A stretch of 64,000 bases of DNA from Nocardiopsis metallicus (GTDB lineage: Bacteria > Actinomycetota > Actinomycetes > Streptosporangiales > Streptosporangiaceae), in contig NZ_JACHDO010000001.1 in NCBI RefSeq assembly GCF_014201115.1, positions 6,696,001 through 6,760,000 of the forward strand, in the 5' to 3' direction. A model generated the notes under the pieces. It was not told the origin of the DNA, ran no database searches, and saw nothing but the letters and a program-made list of their open reading frames with translations. Shown here piece by piece: positions 61,062 to 64,000 of the stretch; the stretch's first letter is position 1, and the number at the start of each line of letters is the position of its first letter. Both the position numbers and the translations under genes were made by a program.

Positions 61062-62803
61062 CTACCCGGTGCCGCCGGGCGCGTAGGCGCGGGCCTGGAG
61101 GCCGTAGAGCTCGGCGTAGGTTCCGCCCCGGGCGAGCAGTTCGCGGTGGCCGCCCGACTCCGTGATCCGGCCCCGGTCCATCACCAGGATCAGGTCGGCC
61201 CCGGCCACCGTGGAGAAACGGTGCGAGACCACCACGGTCACCGCGCCGGTCCTGGCCCCGTACACCCGGGCCCGCTCCATGTACCGGCGGAAGATCGCCT
61301 CTTCGCTGTGCGCGTCCAACGAGGCCGTCGGCTCGTCCAGCACGAAGAACAGCGGGTCGCCGCGCATCGAACCACGGGCCAGGGCGGTCCGCTGCCACTG
61401 CCCCTCGGACAGGTCGGTGCCGCCCAGTTCGCGGCCCAGCTGGGTGTCCCTCCCCTCGGGCAGCCGTTCGACCAGATCCTCGGCGTCGGCGGCGCGTATC
61501 GCCCCGCGCAGGGCATCGGTGTCGTCGATCCTCGACAGGTCGCCGAGCCCCACGGTCACGCCGAAGCGCGTGTGGAAGCGGCCGAAGTCCTGGAAGACCG
61601 CCGAACAGCGTTCCCGCCAGGCCTTGACCGAGATCCCCGCCAGGTCGGCGCCGTCCAGCCGGATACTCCCCGAATCCGGTGTGTACAGCGACAGCAGCAG
61701 CTTCACCAGGGTGGTCTTGCCCGAGCCGTACTCGCCGACCACCGCGACCACCGCACCCGCGGGCAGCTCCGCGGTGACCCCGTCCAGTGCCCTGCGGCCG
61801 GTGCCCGGGTAGGTGAAGTCCACCCGGTCCAGGGAGATACCCCGCCTCAGCGCGGTGGGCGGCGGGTCGGCGGTGACGGCGCGCTCCCGCTGGGTGCGCA
61901 CGTAGGCGCGCAGCCACAGGTACGGTTCCACGACTCTGCGCGAACCGGCCGCCTCCACGGTGGCGGCCACGGTGCTCTGCATGGTCTGGCGCAGGCTGAC
62001 CGCCATCATCACGGTCAGGACCAGGTCGCCCACGCCGCCGGCCCCGGTGGCGGCCCGGTACACGACCAGCGCGATCGCCCCGGCGAAGGCGGACACGAAC
62101 ACCGCCCACCCGGCGGCGTTCCACAGAGCGGCGCCGACCCGGGCCCGAAACCGGATCCGGACCGCCTCGTCCCAGGCCTGTTCCTGGAGCTCGATGAGCC
62201 GGTCGGCGGCCCCGGCCACACGGACCTCCTTACCGCCCTCGGCCGAGGCCACCGTCTCGAACAGGTGCTGCTGCGACCGGTAGGACTCCGCACCGCCCAC
62301 CAGGCGTACTGGAGGAGGATCGCGCAGGTCACCACCGCCCCAAGCAGCCCGCACACCCACTTGAGCACGGCGACCGCGCCGTCGCCCGGGGTGGTCTCCA
62401 CGCCGTGGTCGGGGTCGGCGCGCACCTCACGCAAAAGCTTCCGGACCTCGGGGGACTCCAGAGCGGCGATACCGGGCGCCGAGGCGGCCATCCGGGCCAC
62501 CCGGGAACGATGGGCGCCGTCCACCCGGGACTTGACCAGGTACTCCAGCGGAGCGGCCGCGGACTCGCCCAGGTGCCCGGCCAACAGCACCAGGGCGAGC
62601 AGGAGGATCGGCACGAGGGCCGCGGTGAACAGCTCCGGGGAGACGGGCGGGGAGATCTCGGTGACCAGGGCGGCCAGGGCCAGCGCGGTCAGCGGTGGCA
62701 CCAGTCGTTCGGCCAGCCGGACGGCGAACAGGGCCGGGACCAGTACCGGTCCTGCGTCTGTCAGGGGTCTGAGCGATCGGGCACGGTTTCGGACGAATCC
62801 CAT
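61062..62803 (-). pseudogene. ABC exporter (fused membrane-ATPase) broken by deletion/frameshift
   Basis: Two frames together encode a type-IV ABC half-transporter. The first (from ATG 62803) carries the leading transmembrane helices up to TCAILLQYA near 62300. The second continues with ESYRSQQHLFETVASAEGGKEVRVAGAADRL, more helices, and a complete ATPase (Walker A GEYGSGKTTLVK, signature LSEGQWQRTALARG, Walker B FFVLDEPTASLD) to 61062. Compared with the family, roughly 40-50 residues of the middle helices are missing at the junction, so a deletion not divisible by three is likely. No protein with both halves can be made without recoding. Confidence 0.75.
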
Positions 62804-62958
62804 GCGGCTCCTCAGCACGGACACGGGCCCTCGCGCCGGGAGGTCCGGTGGGGCCGGACGGGTGGGGGCGCACCCGCGTCAGGGTGTGACGCGGACGAAG
62901 AGCGCGTGGTTCGCCGCGCGCGGCCGAATGCCGTGCGGGATCCCGGGCCCTCCGGGGG

Positions 62959-63567
62959 TTACGGCGCCTCCGGCCCGCCGAGGTTCGTGCGCCAGGGGCC
63001 GCTGGCCACGAGCCAGTGCGGGACGAACTTGACGGGGAAGGGGAGCTCGGTCTCGAAGAGCTCCTCGTCCTGGGTCTGCCCGACCTCCTCGTAGGCTCCG
63101 TCCACCAGACGGAACTCGATGATGCCCGGCTTGTCAGGATGCGGGTTGATGATCCAGTAGGAGGGGATGCCGAAGGCGGCGTACTCGTATCGCTTGGTGT
63201 GGTTGTCGCGAAGCACGCTCTCCGGGGAGACGATCTCCACAGCGAGGAGCGGCGGGACGGTGTAGTAGCCCTCCTCCGGGGGTTCCTGGTCGAAGACGGC
63301 CAGGTCGGGGATGCGGTGCTTTCCTGGATCCCCGCCGAGGACCACGCCGGGGCCCTCACCGATCTCCAAGTCATCCGACGCGTGGTTGCCGAGGTGGAAG
63401 CCCAGACGGTAGGCCACACGCGTGTGCAGTGGTTTGGGTACGGGAGACACGTGAAGCCGCCCGTCGGCCAGTTCGTACCGGCGTCCGTCGTCCGGGGTGT
63501 TCTCCAGGTCGTCCACGGTCAGCCGTCGTTCGGGTACGTCGGGGTACCTGGTAGCCATGACAGGCAT
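62959..63567 (-). CDS. Uma2-family (DUF820) putative nuclease, copy 3
   Basis: A 202-residue protein starting at ATG 63567 with GAGGAGG five bases upstream. RRYELADGRLHVSPVPKPLH, RIPDLAVFDQEP, VPPLLAVEIVSPESVLRDNHTKRYEYAAFGIPSYWIINP show the PD-(D/E)xK core. It is a distant relative of the two copies near the cob genes, with a different N-terminus and tail (FPVKFVPHWL). Confidence 0.88.
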   Translation of the reverse strand: MPVMATRYPDVPERRLTVDDLENTPDDGRRYELADGRLHVSPVPKPLHTRVAYRLGFHLGNHASDDLEIGEGPGVVLGGDPGKHRIPDLAVFDQEPPEEGYYTVPPLLAVEIVSPESVLRDNHTKRYEYAAFGIPSYWIINPHPDKPGIIEFRLVDGAYEEVGQTQDEELFETELPFPVKFVPHWLVASGPWRTNLGGPEAP

Positions 63568-63703
63568 ACTGCCTCCTCTGGTGCACGAAGACCAGTATTC
63601 AGAGCCATGCTGGGTTACTGGCGAGTTTCCACAGGCTCGAACGCGCGGGCGCGCGGAGGTGGGCCATCCGGAGAATGTCAGTGGCGCGTGCCACACTCGG
63701 GCC

Positions 63704-64000
63704 ATGCTTGATCACCTCGGTATCCAGGTCGCCGACCCCGAAGCCAGTGCCGCCTTCTACGATGCCGTCCTCGCCGCTTTGGGGCACCGTCGCATGCTCC
63801 AGTACGGGCCGGTGATCGGCTACGGCACCGACCACCCCCGGTTCTGGATCTCGCCCAGCGAGACGGAGGGCCCGGCCCGGGAGTCGCACATCGCGTTCGG
63901 AACCCCCGACCGGGCGACGGTCGACGCCTTCTTCCAGGCCGCCGTCGCCGCGGGGGCGGCGGTCCTGCACGAGCCGAAGGTCTGGCCCGAGTACCACGAG
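63704..64000 (+). CDS. Partial VOC/glyoxalase-family protein
   Basis: The first 99 codons, cut by the right edge; no stop codon is reached. MLDHLGIQVADPEASAAFYD is the usual opening of a vicinal-oxygen-chelate domain, with the metal-binding His4; later ESHIAFGTPDRATVDAFFQAA gives the second beta-strand pair with a His. Such proteins are dioxygenases, glyoxalases or resistance proteins; the substrate cannot be told. ATG 63704 is divergent from the Uma2 gene. Confidence 0.85.
   Translation, partial: MLDHLGIQVADPEASAAFYDAVLAALGHRRMLQYGPVIGYGTDHPRFWISPSETEGPARESHIAFGTPDRATVDAFFQAAVAAGAAVLHEPKVWPEYHE

Noticed and set aside
61062..62824. Programmed frameshift in the ABC exporter
   Set aside because: No slippery sequence or stimulating structure is evident and part of the membrane domain is missing, so a deletion is the simpler explanation.

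Overview
The window is high-GC actinobacterial DNA, most like a Nocardiopsaceae or neighbouring filamentous actinomycete. The evidence is many GTG starts, 4-bp ATGA/GTGA overlaps between operon genes, a DUF2637 (Spd-like) membrane protein, a WhiJ/DUF397/ATPase locus, DesK/NarL-type two-component systems and an aerobic-type cobalamin pathway using a ChlI-ChlD fusion with CobN. The species assignment is inference.

Positions 1 to about 16,250 are the right-hand part of an integrated mobile element, probably an actinomycete integrative element. A long leftward operon (6124 to beyond the left edge) carries three paralogous Cys-rich proteins, three proteins related to N6-adenine DNA methylases but lacking the catalytic NPPY motif, an unknown protein and a DUF2637 membrane protein. 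A rightward cassette follows: an ADP-ribosylglycohydrolase fused to a tyrosine-phosphatase domain, a degenerate tyrosine recombinase and a stand-alone RecA/DnaB-like ATPase. Then come a double-HTH regulator, an intact IS256-family insertion with an 8-bp target duplication, a winged-helix protein, a small excisionase-like HTH protein and a tyrosine integrase. Next to the integrase start lies the 3' end of a chromosomal msrA gene, which marks the element boundary. Two related AT-rich palindromes (6155-6177 and 14103-14135) look like operators of one element regulator.

From 16,600 to 23,450 there is ordinary chromosome: a LysR/KdgD/ketoglutarate-semialdehyde dehydrogenase operon for the lower D-glucarate pathway, an acyltransferase-3 membrane protein, a small SHOCT protein and a GAF-SpoIIE phosphatase. 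From 23,450 to 54,430 lie the cobalamin genes in blocks, with four cobalamin riboswitches: btuFCD; cobN-cobF-cobQ-cobK; chlID-cobO-cobB/cobC fusion (leftward); cobL (divergent, no riboswitch); and cobG-cobH-cobIJ-cobM (leftward). Together they cover most of the route from precorrin-2 to adenosylcobyric acid. CobG is short and lacks the half that carries the Fe-S cysteines. The blocks are separated by signalling genes (33,400-42,560): two sensor-kinase/regulator pairs with putative membrane targets, a WhiJ-type locus and a DUF4352 protein. Two similar Uma2 proteins sit beside the cob blocks.

From 54,640 to 60,925 one leftward gene string reads RpiR regulator, amino-acid-type ABC transporter (binding protein, permease, ATPase), M20 metallopeptidase and a secreted cyanophycinase. 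I read this as a possible locus for using external cyanophycin: the polymer is cut outside the cell, the dipeptide imported and then hydrolysed. Further right are an ABC exporter gene broken by an internal deletion and frameshift, a third Uma2 gene, and the start of a VOC/glyoxalase-family gene cut by the right edge. I saw no tRNA, rRNA or CRISPR array.
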